Assembly (NCBI RefSeq): GCF_947258525.1
Contig: NZ_CAMYIP010000079.1
Coordinates: 19,447-83,446 of the forward strand
Direction: 5' to 3'
Length of the DNA: 64,000 bases
Source of the DNA: an uncultured Eudoraea sp.
Lineage (GTDB): Bacteria; Bacteroidota; Bacteroidia; Flavobacteriales; Flavobacteriaceae
Shown: positions 45,007 through 54,511 of the stretch, piece by piece
Position numbering within the stretch: the first letter of the stretch is position 1
How the letters are laid out: the number at the start of each line of letters is the position of its first letter
Position numbers and translations under genes: made by a program
Notes under the pieces: generated by a model
The model's input: the letters and a program-made list of their open reading frames with translations, nothing else
The model's database searches: none
Told to the model about the DNA's origin: nothing

Positions 45007-46071
45007 ATGGCTGGTAATACATTTGGAAGACTTTTTAAACTTACTACTTTTGGAGAATCCCATGGGAAGGCAATTGGTGGTGTTATAGACGGATGTCCGT
45101 CCGGAATAAAGTTGAATTTGGAAGCAATACAGCAAGAGCTGGATAGGAGAAAGCCCGGCCAATCTGCTATAGTTACACAACGTAAGGAGCCGGATACTGT
45201 TGTTTTTTATTCCGGAATATTTGAAGGGCAGACCACTGGAACCCCAATTGGATTTGCGATTTATAATACAAATCAGAAATCAAAAGATTACTCGCATATA
45301 AAAGATTCATATCGCCCGTCTCATGCAGATTATGTATATGATAAAAAGTATGGTTTTAGGGACTATAGGGGAGGGGGCAGAAGTTCTGCTCGTGAAACAG
45401 CCAGTCGTGTAGTTGCGGGAGCTATCGCTAAACAATTTTTAAATGGCATTAGTATAAATGCCTACGTTTCCCAGGTTGGTTCCCTTAAACTTGAAAAACC
45501 CTATTCGGAACTGGATTTGAAATTAACCGAAAGTAATGCTGTGCGTTGTCCGGATCCTGACACCGCCACCAGAATGGAATCTTATATTAAAGAAGTTCGA
45601 AAGGAAGGTGATACAATTGGTGGAATCATTAGCTGTGTGATCAAAAATGTTCCCGTTGGACTTGGAGAACCTGTTTTTGATAAGCTTCATGCTGATCTTG
45701 GTAAAGCCATGTTATCTATTAATGCGGTCAAAGGATTTGAATATGGCAGCGGTTTTGAAGGAGTCAAAATGAAAGGTAGTGTTCATAATGATCAATTCAA
45801 ACCGGATGGGAGTACAATTACCAATAACAGCGGTGGTATACAAGGTGGCATTAGCAATGGTATGGATATCTATTTTAATGTAGCCTTTAAACCGGTTGCG
45901 ACAGTCATTCAGGCTTATGAAACTATCGATAAAGATGGCAATATGGTTAAAACTCAGGGCAAGGGTAGGCATGATCCGTGTGTCGTGCCAAGAGCTGTGC
46001 CCATTGTAGAAGCAATGGCGGCATTAGTACTTGCCGACTTTACTTTGCTAAATAGAACCATAAAATTATAA
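45007..46071 (+). CDS. aroC: Chorismate synthase
   Basis: Last enzyme of the shikimate pathway, converting 5-enolpyruvylshikimate 3-phosphate to chorismate with reduced FMN. The 354 residues begin [33 protein letters not shown] (GESHG motif at 17-21) and contain the family signatures [24 protein letters not shown] and [21 protein letters not shown]. It is complete. It precedes the symporter gene by 59 bp; because the gap contains only a weak hairpin, aroC may be cotranscribed with the symporter, but aroC is a housekeeping gene and the link may be incidental. Confidence 0.98.
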   Translation: MAGNTFGRLFKLTTFGESHGKAIGGVIDGCPSGIKLNLEAIQQELDRRKPGQSAIVTQRKEPDTVVFYSGIFEGQTTGTPIGFAIYNTNQKSKDYSHIKDSYRPSHADYVYDKKYGFRDYRGGGRSSARETASRVVAGAIAKQFLNGISINAYVSQVGSLKLEKPYSELDLKLTESNAVRCPDPDTATRMESYIKEVRKEGDTIGGIISCVIKNVPVGLGEPVFDKLHADLGKAMLSINAVKGFEYGSGFEGVKMKGSVHNDQFKPDGSTITNNSGGIQGGISNGMDIYFNVAFKPVATVIQAYETIDKDGNMVKTQGKGRHDPCVVPRAVPIVEAMAALVLADFTLLNRTIKL

Positions 46072-46130
46072 ACCGCCTTTTTTAGGGGGTTTCCTGTCAA
46101 AATACTATCTTTCTAACCTAAACTTTTTAT

Positions 46131-47456
46131 ATGAAGAAACTGGAATTGCATTGGCAAATCCTAATAGGGATGATCCTTGGCCTTCTTTTTGGCTTCGCTA
46201 TGACCTATATTGAATGGGGTCGTGGTTTTGTGCAGGATTGGATTAACCCTTTTGGAACTATTTTTGTTAAACTTCTCAAGTTAATTGCAATTCCACTTAT
46301 TCTTGCTTCTTTAATTAAAGGAATATCTGATTTAAAGGACATTTCAAAGTTCAGAAATATTGGACTTCGGACAATAGCTATTTATGTATGTACCACAATA
46401 ATTGCCATTACTATTGGTCTGGTTTTAGTTAATGTTTTGAAGCCAGGCGAAGGCATTTCAGATGAAACAATTACAAAATTAACGGATACCTATGCGACAG
46501 ATAGCGGTGTAACCTCAAAGATTGAAGAAGCTTCAAGGCAAAAGGAAGTTGGTCCATTGCAGTTTATGGAAGACATGGTTCCTGATAATGCATTTGGCGC
46601 TCTAAGTGATAACAGCTTAATGCTTCAGGTCATCTTTTTCACAATATTCCTTGGTATAGCAATGCTGTTAATCGGAGAAAAAAGAGCTAAACCACTAAAA
46701 AAGTTTTTTGATTCACTCAATGATGTTGTACTCAAAATGGTAGATCTTATAATGCTCACCGCTCCGGTGGCAGTTTTTGCATTGTTAGCAAATGTTGTTG
46801 TCTCCTCTGGTGACCCGGATCTGTTACTGGCACTATTGAAATATGCCGGGGTAGTGGTTTTGGGACTATTTTTAATGATTGTATTTTATGCTGTGGTTGT
46901 TGCCACTTATACACAGAAAAATCCTTTCTGGTTTCTTAAGGAGATAAGTCCGGCTCAATTATTGGCATTTTCCACAAGTTCGAGCGCGGCAACTCTTCCG
47001 GTTACGATGGAAAGGGTAGAGGAGCATATAGGGGTAGATAAAGAGGTATCTAGTTTTGTACTCCCAGTAGGCGCTACCATTAATATGGATGGTACAAGCT
47101 TATATCAGGGTGTTGCGGCTGTTTTTATCGCCCAGGCTCTTGATTTTAATCTCTCTCTTGGCGGACAGCTGACTATTGTGCTTACCGCGTTACTGGCATC
47201 TATTGGCTCGGCAGCAGTCCCTGGAGCCGGTATGGTAATGCTGGTCATTGTTTTGGAATCTATAGGTTTTCCATCTGATAAACTGGCTATTGGACTGGCA
47301 CTAATTTTTGCAGTAGACCGTCCATTAGATATGTGCAGAACTATTATTAATGTTACCGGAGACGCTACCGTTTCAATGATTGTTGCCAAGTCTGTCGGGA
47401 AATTAGGTAAACCCCGCATAGAAGACTGGGATAAGTTTTATGAAGAAGTAAAATAA
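46131..47456 (+). CDS. Dicarboxylate/amino acid:cation symporter (DAACS family)
   Basis: Sodium- or proton-coupled importer of glutamate, aspartate or C4-dicarboxylates (GltP/DctA family), with about eight helices and two re-entrant loops. Landmarks: serine-rich loop AFSTSSSAATLPVTMERVEE (about 281-300), NMDGTSLYQGVAAVFIAQ (TM7 cation site), and DRPLDMCRTIINVTGDATVSMIVAK (TM8 substrate site with the conserved Asp, Arg and Asn). At 441 residues it is complete. The next gene starts 16 bp after its stop, so the symporter is likely the first gene of the ATP-grasp/NFGA/QEGLA operon. An acidic amino-acid substrate fits those neighbours. Confidence 0.93.
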   Translation: MKKLELHWQILIGMILGLLFGFAMTYIEWGRGFVQDWINPFGTIFVKLLKLIAIPLILASLIKGISDLKDISKFRNIGLRTIAIYVCTTIIAITIGLVLVNVLKPGEGISDETITKLTDTYATDSGVTSKIEEASRQKEVGPLQFMEDMVPDNAFGALSDNSLMLQVIFFTIFLGIAMLLIGEKRAKPLKKFFDSLNDVVLKMVDLIMLTAPVAVFALLANVVVSSGDPDLLLALLKYAGVVVLGLFLMIVFYAVVVATYTQKNPFWFLKEISPAQLLAFSTSSSAATLPVTMERVEEHIGVDKEVSSFVLPVGATINMDGTSLYQGVAAVFIAQALDFNLSLGGQLTIVLTALLASIGSAAVPGAGMVMLVIVLESIGFPSDKLAIGLALIFAVDRPLDMCRTIINVTGDATVSMIVAKSVGKLGKPRIEDWDKFYEEVK

Positions 47457-47472
47457 ACTAAAATTAAGTCCA

Positions 47473-48504
47473 ATGAACATTTGTTTTCTTATGTATCCTT
47501 GGGAGGAGATTGATCCTGAGAATGATACAAGCCTTGCATTAATTCATGAATGCGTTAAACGCAACCACGGAGTAGCCTTGTGCACGCCTGCTAATCTTAC
47601 TATTCGCAATAGTGTTACAAATGCCTTTTGCACCGTTATTGGCAGAATGGATAAAGTACCCGGCAGTCTTAAGTCTTTTTATAGAAAGGCTGAAATTAGG
47701 GAGGAAATGCTGCCGCTGGCCGGCTTTGATGTTATCTTCATGAGAGCCAATCCACCACTTGACCCTATTATGTTGAATTTTTTGGATTCTGTAAAGGACG
47801 ATGTGTTCATAGTTAATTCACTGCAGGGTTTGAGGGAGGCGAATAACAAGTTGTACACTGCGGCTTTTGGTGATAGTCATGACAATATAATACCTACTAC
47901 CCATGTTTCTAAGAATAAAAACTATCTGGTAAAGCAGATTAAAGAATCCAAAGCCGATAAAATGATCTTAAAGCCATTGAATGGCTTTGGAGGTTCGGGT
48001 GTTATCCTAATTGAGAAATCGGCAATGTCAAATATAAAGTCGCTATTGGATTTTTATATTTCAAGTTCCGATGGATCATCTAATTATGTCATTCTTCAGG
48101 AATATATTGAAGGAGCAGAGCAAGGTGATGTTAGAATTCTGATTTTAAACGGAGAACCAATTGGTGCAATGAGGCGTATACCGGGTTCTGATGATCATCG
48201 CTCCAATGTTTCTGCAGGAGGTTCTGTTGCAAAGCATACGCTTACAAAACAGGAAAAAGCATTATGCAAGCAAATTGGGCCCAAACTGGTTAAGGACGGG
48301 CTGTATTTTGTAGGAATCGATGTTATCGGCGGTAAATTAGTGGAGGTAAATGTTATGTCACCGGGCGGGATAACCTATATGAATAAGGTTTATAAAACCA
48401 AAATTCAGTCCAAAATAATAGACTTTATTGAGAGCAAGGTAGTTGACAAATTGCAAGCTTTTAACAGGCGTTCCAGATTGCGAAACGAGGTTGAGAATGC
48501 TTAA
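47473..48504 (+). CDS. Glutathione-synthetase-like ATP-grasp ligase
   Basis: ATP-grasp enzyme forming an amide between a carboxylate and an amine. The 343 residues follow the GshB pattern: an N-terminal Rossmann-like part (MNICFLMYPWEEIDPENDTS; FDVIFMRANPPLDPIML), then ILKPLNGFGGSGVILIEK (ATP loop, about 163-180), ILQEYIEGAEQGDVRILILNGEPIGAMRRIPG, and GIDVIGGKLVEVNVMSPGGITYMN (metal site). No gamma-glutamylcysteine synthetase gene is nearby. The product in this organism need not be glutathione. It overlaps the next gene by 8 bp and is transcribed with a symporter, an amidohydrolase and a QEGLA metallopeptidase. Confidence 0.88.
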   Translation: MNICFLMYPWEEIDPENDTSLALIHECVKRNHGVALCTPANLTIRNSVTNAFCTVIGRMDKVPGSLKSFYRKAEIREEMLPLAGFDVIFMRANPPLDPIMLNFLDSVKDDVFIVNSLQGLREANNKLYTAAFGDSHDNIIPTTHVSKNKNYLVKQIKESKADKMILKPLNGFGGSGVILIEKSAMSNIKSLLDFYISSSDGSSNYVILQEYIEGAEQGDVRILILNGEPIGAMRRIPGSDDHRSNVSAGGSVAKHTLTKQEKALCKQIGPKLVKDGLYFVGIDVIGGKLVEVNVMSPGGITYMNKVYKTKIQSKIIDFIESKVVDKLQAFNRRSRLRNEVENA

Positions 48505-49324
48505 ACTTTCGGTTGCCGATATTATCTCAAAAATTAAATCTGAGATTCCGTTTGAGGCAGTTTCAGATGATTATTCCTTTATTTTAAAAATAAGTGATTA
48601 CGCCCCTTATATATGTGCAGCGGTGCACGATGGGCATCAATTTAGAAAATCACTCTGGGATAATTGCCTTCATACCGAGTACGATCGATGGTATGAAGAA
48701 GATCCATGTACAAGCGAAATGGTTGCTTCTCACCCCATAGTCTTAACCGGCTGTGACAGCAGGTTTGAATATGATCTTAATAGGCCTCCTGATGGAGCCA
48801 TTTATTCAGATGCCTGGGGTAAGCCCTTGTGGAAAATACCAATATCTGCTCAGGAATACGATCACAGCATGCAAAAACATGCTTCATTTTATAGTGTTGT
48901 TCACGCTCTTGTTGAACAAATTGAAGCGAAATATGGAAAGGCCATTGTTTTTGATATGCACAGTTATAACTGGAAGCGCTGGGACCGGATTGTGCCTACG
49001 TGGAACCTTGGTACCAGTAATATAGATAACAATCGGTTCGGCGAAATAGTCACCGACTGGCAAGAAAAGCTGGAGACTATTAAATTACCGAATAATATAA
49101 AATCCAATTGTAAAATTAACGACACCTTTCAGGGAAATGGATTTTTTCTGAAATATATTACAACAACTTTTGGCAACACACTTGTTTTAGCAACTGAAAT
49201 TGCAAAGGTCTATTGCGATGAGCTCACTGCTATTATTTATCCCGAGGTAGTACGTGCTGTGGAATTGCAATTAAAAGAATTAGTACCTTTGCAGGCTAAA
49301 GAATTTCACGAGAAAGATTTATGA
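48497..49324 (+). CDS. N-formylglutamate amidohydrolase-like protein
   Basis: Zinc-dependent hydrolase fold related to N-formylglutamate deformylase (HutG-type). The 275 residues show PYICAAVHDGHQF (about 34-46), the metal-binding VFDMHSYNWKRW (about 139-150) and the C-terminal DELTAIIYPEVVRAVELQLKELV. The start is the ATG at 48497 inside the ligase stop (ATGCTTAA), an 8-bp overlap, rather than the track's TTG at 48443. Its last bases overlap the QEGLA gene by 4 bp (ATGA). Because the ligase, hydrolase and metallopeptidase are so tightly coupled, it may act on the ligase product or a related N-acyl amino acid rather than formylglutamate. Confidence 0.85.
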   Translation: MLKLSVADIISKIKSEIPFEAVSDDYSFILKISDYAPYICAAVHDGHQFRKSLWDNCLHTEYDRWYEEDPCTSEMVASHPIVLTGCDSRFEYDLNRPPDGAIYSDAWGKPLWKIPISAQEYDHSMQKHASFYSVVHALVEQIEAKYGKAIVFDMHSYNWKRWDRIVPTWNLGTSNIDNNRFGEIVTDWQEKLETIKLPNNIKSNCKINDTFQGNGFFLKYITTTFGNTLVLATEIAKVYCDELTAIIYPEVVRAVELQLKELVPLQAKEFHEKDL

Positions 49325-50493
49325 TTACCGAAGATCAGCGCCTGTCTATTAAATTAGAGTATCCCAATTTATTTGAAGTAGATGACAACCTGGATAGACT
49401 CATAAAGAATATTGAGTTGCTGAGCTATGTAAATCCGCTTAATGGTGAAAAAGAAAAACATAAGTTTTTTGCTTCCAAATTTGTAGAAAACCCCAAATTC
49501 AAATATCCAAAATTAAAGTTCGATCCTTATAAGCTTCATCGCTTGTTTTATTCACAAAGATTAGAGCGAATAAAAGATGCGGAATTAAAGGATTTATATA
49601 CAGATATTATTTATTATTATGCCAATATGGTGCAATGCATCAAAACTATTGGCAAGGGGAAAGAGTTTTATTACAATTCTTTGAATATATATGGAACCCC
49701 AACTGAAAAGGATGTTCAAAATGCAAAATTTATACTTCATTTTGATGATGAGCCTGCAAGTGTTGATATGGAAACCGTATTTTCCACGGATGATGCCAGG
49801 GCCTATTTTGAAGATTTTGCCGCATCATATGAATTTCCGGTAAATATTAAATTTGCGACCCACATAGCAGCTGACGCTATGGTAAGCAATGCAACCAAAA
49901 CATTACTTATAAAACGCAATGCAAGGTTTAGCCAAAACCAACTGCTCACATTGGCAAATCATGAAATTGGAGTACACCTGGTAACTACTTTTAATGCTTC
50001 TCTTCAACCTTTAAAAATATTTTCCAACGGTTTTCCAAAAAATGTAGAAACTCAGGAAGGATTGGCAGTTTTTAGCGAATACATGAGCGGAGCACTTACA
50101 ATTAAAAGACTTAAAGAGCTAGCATATAGAGTTATAGCAGCAGATAGTTTAATTAAAGGTTATAGTTTCGCAGACACCTTCGATCTGATACACAACCAAT
50201 ACAAATTGAACCGAAATGACGCATTTTCAATTACTCTTAGGGCACATAGAGGCGGAGGTTTTACCAAGGATCGACTATATCTTAGTGGATTGAAAAAAAT
50301 CTACAAACGTTATAGGAATGGCGAGTCTATGGATGTATTACTCACCGGAAAAGTAGCGATGAACAACGCTGATCAAATAAAATATTTACAAAATTTAGGT
50401 TTAGCTAAGCCCATAAGCCATAATAATCTGGCATATTCGACAAATAGGAGCTCAAATCCCACACTCGAATTTATTTTAAATAATTTGAAATAG
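49321..50493 (+). CDS. QEGLA-motif (DUF1704) metallocarboxypeptidase-like protein
   Basis: Member of the family known as flavohemoglobin expression-modulating QEGLA motif protein (TIGR02421), related to the vertebrate MATCAP tubulin carboxypeptidases. The 390 residues include HEIGVH at 214-219 (an HExxxH zinc motif) and the second metal-ligand-bearing QEGLA at 245-249, then AYRVIAADSLIKGYSFADTFDLI. The zinc ligands expected for activity are all present. It is the last gene of the operon and its ATG overlaps the preceding TGA (4 bp). A TACCTTTG internal -7 box at 49284-49291 could give extra expression. The physiological substrate in bacteria is unknown. Confidence 0.88.
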   Translation: MITEDQRLSIKLEYPNLFEVDDNLDRLIKNIELLSYVNPLNGEKEKHKFFASKFVENPKFKYPKLKFDPYKLHRLFYSQRLERIKDAELKDLYTDIIYYYANMVQCIKTIGKGKEFYYNSLNIYGTPTEKDVQNAKFILHFDDEPASVDMETVFSTDDARAYFEDFAASYEFPVNIKFATHIAADAMVSNATKTLLIKRNARFSQNQLLTLANHEIGVHLVTTFNASLQPLKIFSNGFPKNVETQEGLAVFSEYMSGALTIKRLKELAYRVIAADSLIKGYSFADTFDLIHNQYKLNRNDAFSITLRAHRGGGFTKDRLYLSGLKKIYKRYRNGESMDVLLTGKVAMNNADQIKYLQNLGLAKPISHNNLAYSTNRSSNPTLEFILNNLK

Positions 50494-50494
50494 A

Positions 50495-50908
50495 CTAATC
50501 CAGAAATTTTGCCTTTAGTTCCGGGGTAGGGATCATGCAGTCATTTTGTTTACCAAACCAACTGTACCTGTTTTTGGCTATCAGGTCATAGATCCAATCT
50601 CTAATAGGTCTTGGAACCCATTCAAAAATACTTAACAGACGCCAGCCACCACCAAAAGACTTACCAATCTCCAAAGCCGCAGATGATTTAATGTAATAGG
50701 CAGTATTAGGGTCAATTAGAATGATTGAATCTATTTGTGATGAATCTATACCCCTTTGACTCAGAAGCATTTTGGCCGTATCACTTTGCAGGGCTGCAAA
50801 CTTGTAACGATTTTTTTTATCGTGCTTAATGACAAACTGAATGGAACTATTGCAAAGGTTACAAACGCCATCAAACAAAATAATTTTTTTATCGTCTCTT
50901 GGTATCAC
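50495..50908 (-). CDS. DCC family thiol-disulfide oxidoreductase-like protein
   Basis: Small protein of the DUF393/YuxK group. The N-terminus has the defining FDGVCNLCNSSIQFVIKHDKK (DxxCxxC, about 11-31), followed by YKFAALQSDTAKMLL and the C-terminal WVPRPIRDWIYDLIAKNRYSWFGKQND. At 137 residues it is complete. The redox role is inferred from the two cysteines; no biochemical activity is established for most members. The start is GTG (50908), with no better in-frame ATG. It converges on the QEGLA gene with only 1 bp between stops. Confidence 0.9.
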   Translation of the reverse strand: MIPRDDKKIILFDGVCNLCNSSIQFVIKHDKKNRYKFAALQSDTAKMLLSQRGIDSSQIDSIILIDPNTAYYIKSSAALEIGKSFGGGWRLLSIFEWVPRPIRDWIYDLIAKNRYSWFGKQNDCMIPTPELKAKFLD

Positions 50909-51031
50909 AAGGCAAAAATAAAGCCTAAAACCTAGAATCCGATATGTTTTATAATCAATTTAAGAAACTTAGGGCATTGGATTTAGAGCGAATATTTAAT
51001 TATATACATATATAAACATCTTTACCAACAA

Positions 51032-53203
51032 CTACTTTTTGGTTTCGACCAATTCTAATTGATCCACACTCACATTAGTTGTAAACATCCCGTAATTGAC
51101 TACCGCTTTATTTTTCTCAAGTTTATCTATACTTCCAACCGCACGGCCATCATGCATCCTTACCCGGTCGCCAATTTTAAATACGGGTCTTGGTTTATTC
51201 TTTTCCTTTAATTTGGCTTTCCTGCTATCAGTTTTCTTTTTCTCCCGGATCACTTTTACTTTTTTCTGAACTTCCTGTGCAGTTTCGAGCTTCTTTTGCC
51301 TTTCTACCTTGGCCTGAGTGACGGATTTCTTTTTTCGCTTACTATTTTCAGTCTCCACAATTCGCAAAAGCTCTGAGACCAAAACACGCTTTTTGTTATC
51401 TAAAAAATATTTTTCTGCTGCTGTGTTTATTTTATTACCCAAATGTATCATTCGCTGGTCATGATCATACAGCTCCTGATAATTTTCTAATTTAGACTTA
51501 ATCTTCGCATTTAGTTTTTCCAACCTTATTGATTCATCACGCGCTTTGGATTCTTCTTCTTTTAGCCTGGATCCGGTCTGAGCCATTTTGTTACGTTCCT
51601 TTTGCATTTTGGCAATAGTGGCATCAAATCGTAATTTACCGCGTTCAACCTTCTTCTTAGCCTTATTGATCAAATTATACGGGATTCCATTTTTCTGCGC
51701 TACTTCAAATGTAAAAGAACTGCCTGGCTGCCCTAACTCTAATTGAAAGGTAGGTTCCAGAGTTTTAGAATTGAAAAGCATATTTGCATTAGTGGTATGC
51801 GGTAACTCATCAGCCAATGCCTTTAGGTTAGCATAATGTGTGGTAATAACGCCAAATGCACCACGTTCATAAAAAACTTCTAAAAATGCCTCTGCAAGGG
51901 CACCCCCTAATTCAGGATCACTTCCGGTCCCAAATTCATCAATAAGAAATAAAGTATTCTTATTGCACTTCCTAAGAAACCGATTCATGTTCTTAAGTCT
52001 GTAACTATAAGTACTCAGATGATTTTCAATAGATTGATTATCTCCTATATCCGTAAGTATATTTTTAAACAAGCATACAGAACTTCGTTCGTGAACTGGA
52101 ATCAAAAGACCGCTTTGTAGCATAACCTGAAGTAATCCAATGGTTTTTAGCGTAATGCTTTTTCCTCCTGCATTCGGACCTGAAATTACGATTATCCTGT
52201 TTTCCGGATGTAGCTCAATAGTCTGTGGCCATGTCTTTTCACCGCTTTTTTTGTTAGTTAGAAAAAGCAATGGATGGAAAGCATCTCGCAAATAAAGCCT
52301 GCTAGAATTATTTATTTCAGGCAATAGTGCATTCATATCTCTTGCATATTTTGCCTTGGCAGCAGTAATATCGATCTGTGTTAGAAAACCTTGGTACTCC
52401 CGGAGGAGAGATTCGTAAGGTCTTATTAAATCTGTTAATTGATTAAGAATCCTTTGAACTTCCTCTTTTTCATCAAATTCCAGGTTATTGAGTTCCCTGC
52501 TGTACTTTAATGACGCTTCTGGTTCTATATAAACAATACTACCCGTTTTGGAGGTTCCCATTACAGTTCCCTTTACTTTACGCCTGTACATTGCTTTAAC
52601 GGCCAATACCCTGCGATTTTCTACAACAGACTCTCGTATTTCATCTAAATATTCAGCAGACTGACTGGCATTAAGTGCAGTGGCAAAACTTTGATTGATC
52701 TTACCTTTAACCTGGTTTATTTGCCTGCGTATTATTTTTAATGCTTCCGAAGCATTGTCTTTGACCTCACCAAAGCGATCGATAACCAATCCAATATTAG
52801 TAGTTATCTCGGTATTGGATTCTATTTGTTCGATGCAAGAAAATAATAAGGGATAATATTCCTTAAATTTTTTAAAGAACTTTTTGTGTGTATTTACCAG
52901 AGTACAGATATGCGCAATCCGCCGGAAACCTGAAATTTCCAGGGTTGTATTTTCTATTTTGAGCAGCTTTAGCTCATTGTTTATTGTATCAAATCCGTGA
53001 TTGGGGATCTTATTATCATTGCTAAAAGAAGCCAGATATTCAGATGTTTGGCCCAGGATTTCTAAGAGCTCTTTCTTTTCTGATATTGGCTGTATAGATA
53101 AAGCATCCATTTTTCCCAATTCAGTACTACAGCGGTCAGACAATTGTTGTAATACCAGCGGGAATTCTAAATCTTGTAAAGTCTTTTTATCTATTATTTG
53201 CAT
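51032..53203 (-). CDS. mutS2: MutS2 family protein without Smr domain
   Basis: Dimeric MutS-like ATPase that suppresses homologous recombination and rescues collided ribosomes in other bacteria. The 723 residues include a helical MutS core (about 1-320), Walker A VISGPNAGGKSITLKT, Walker B NTLFLIDEFGTGSDPELGGALAEAFL, then a long coiled coil (ERGKLRFDATIAKMQKERNKM...) and a KOW-like C-terminal module (FKIGDRVRMHDGRAVGSIDKLEK). The C-terminal Smr endonuclease domain of Bacillus-type MutS2 is absent. The ATG at 53203 fits a TACCTTTG -7 box at 53230-53223; the track start at 53284 lies upstream of that promoter. Confidence 0.93.
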   Translation of the reverse strand: MQIIDKKTLQDLEFPLVLQQLSDRCSTELGKMDALSIQPISEKKELLEILGQTSEYLASFSNDNKIPNHGFDTINNELKLLKIENTTLEISGFRRIAHICTLVNTHKKFFKKFKEYYPLLFSCIEQIESNTEITTNIGLVIDRFGEVKDNASEALKIIRRQINQVKGKINQSFATALNASQSAEYLDEIRESVVENRRVLAVKAMYRRKVKGTVMGTSKTGSIVYIEPEASLKYSRELNNLEFDEKEEVQRILNQLTDLIRPYESLLREYQGFLTQIDITAAKAKYARDMNALLPEINNSSRLYLRDAFHPLLFLTNKKSGEKTWPQTIELHPENRIIVISGPNAGGKSITLKTIGLLQVMLQSGLLIPVHERSSVCLFKNILTDIGDNQSIENHLSTYSYRLKNMNRFLRKCNKNTLFLIDEFGTGSDPELGGALAEAFLEVFYERGAFGVITTHYANLKALADELPHTTNANMLFNSKTLEPTFQLELGQPGSSFTFEVAQKNGIPYNLINKAKKKVERGKLRFDATIAKMQKERNKMAQTGSRLKEEESKARDESIRLEKLNAKIKSKLENYQELYDHDQRMIHLGNKINTAAEKYFLDNKKRVLVSELLRIVETENSKRKKKSVTQAKVERQKKLETAQEVQKKVKVIREKKKTDSRKAKLKEKNKPRPVFKIGDRVRMHDGRAVGSIDKLEKNKAVVNYGMFTTNVSVDQLELVETKK

Positions 53204-53222
53204 TACCGGGAATTGCAGATGG

Positions 53223-53230
53223 CAAAGGTA
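53223..53230 (-). promoter_or_regulatory. -7 element for mutS2
   Basis: TACCTTTG on the minus strand, 20 nt before the ATG at 53203, the same box and spacing as upstream of uvrA and the thioredoxin gene. It decides the mutS2 start. Confidence 0.5.
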
Positions 53231-53345
53231 TGGAATAGGTGTGATTTTGAAAATTCTATTGTTCAATGAGTAAAATGAGTGCATATTTTACTGTTAAGGG
53301 CAATAATCATACATAATCAACTGTTTTAATAGCTATAGACTAAGT

Positions 53346-54422
53346 ATGCAGTTTTATATGAGAAGATATTACCATAGAATTTGCTTGTTGTTCCTGCTTG
53401 TAATTGTAATTAGTTGCAGTACTACAAGGAATGTTGATATTCTAACTATAGAGCCTGCACCGGTTTCTCTTTCCAATACGATTAAAAGAGTAGGGATAAT
53501 AGGAGGGAAAGTACATTTAAAGGAAGAGAAAGAACAAACCGGACTGCACCAGCTCATTTCAAGAGAAAATCAACAACTTGCCAAAGAAGCAAGGGATGCG
53601 GCAATCAAAGGTTTATATAATGAACTTACTGGTGACAGTCGTTTTGATACCATCATATTGATGGAAGATTTAGTGCAAAATGAGAAAGATCCTGATAATA
53701 ATGGAGACTATTTAAGCTGGGAGGTAGTTGAAGCACTATGCCAAAGACATCAGGTTGATGCTATTTTTTCAATGGCTTATTATGATTCAGACACCAGGGT
53801 ATCTTTAAAGAAGACCACGATGGATCAACTTAATTTATTACGTGTTAAAGAAAAAGTTCCAGCGCACCAGATTACACTTGAAACTTTGATTGAAAACGGT
53901 TGGAGGATTTATGACCCTTCGAATAAGCTCCTAATAGATGAGTTTACTTTTAACAATCAGATTGTTTCTACTGCTAAGGGACTTGATCCTTATGAAGCAC
54001 TGCAGGCAATAGAAGACAGAGCAAAAGATATTGTAGAACAGGGTAAACAAACAGGAAGTTCCTATGGTGCCAGACTGCAGCCCTATGAGCATAGTATAAC
54101 CAGGGAATATTATGTAAAATGCACACCAATATTCGAAGAGGCCGAAGCCTATACACTATCTGGTAATTGGGAATTAGCTGCGGATCTATGGAAAAAAGAA
54201 ACGGAAAATCCAGATCAGAAAATAAGCAGTAAAGCCTGCTATAACCTCGCAGTTTTGAATGAACGAAACAATAATCTAACAGCTGCAATGGAATGGGCAA
54301 TAAGAGCTAATACTAAACACCAGTCAAAATACTTTGCGGCGTATATTGAAGCATTAGAGTACAGACAGCAGCAAAATCAATTGCTTAATTCACAAGAATC
54401 AGAACCTATAACTTCCAAATAG
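53346..54422 (+). CDS. DUF6340-type lipoprotein with C-terminal TPR-like region
   Basis: Uncharacterised lipoprotein of Bacteroidetes. Signal peptide and lipobox (LLFLLVIVISCSTTRNVDIL) give lipid Cys after about 23 residues. The N-terminal domain starts LTIEPAPVSLSNTIKRVGIIGGKV and includes a nucleotide-binding-like or GldC-type block TGDSRFDTIILMEDL. The C-terminal part (about 250-345) has TPR-like helices (PIFEEAEAYTLSGNWELAADLWKKE; KACYNLAVLNERNNNLTAAMEWAIRA). The start could also be the ATG at 53358. It is likely at the outer membrane. It stands between mutS2 (divergent) and ung. Confidence 0.8.
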   Translation: MQFYMRRYYHRICLLFLLVIVISCSTTRNVDILTIEPAPVSLSNTIKRVGIIGGKVHLKEEKEQTGLHQLISRENQQLAKEARDAAIKGLYNELTGDSRFDTIILMEDLVQNEKDPDNNGDYLSWEVVEALCQRHQVDAIFSMAYYDSDTRVSLKKTTMDQLNLLRVKEKVPAHQITLETLIENGWRIYDPSNKLLIDEFTFNNQIVSTAKGLDPYEALQAIEDRAKDIVEQGKQTGSSYGARLQPYEHSITREYYVKCTPIFEEAEAYTLSGNWELAADLWKKETENPDQKISSKACYNLAVLNERNNNLTAAMEWAIRANTKHQSKYFAAYIEALEYRQQQNQLLNSQESEPITSK

Positions 54423-54511
54423 TTTTCCAGACAGATTAGAACATCGCTATTGATTTGGTAAAGTCGTTATTATTGATTTAATTTTACTACGATTACTAAG
54501 TCCTTTGTTAA

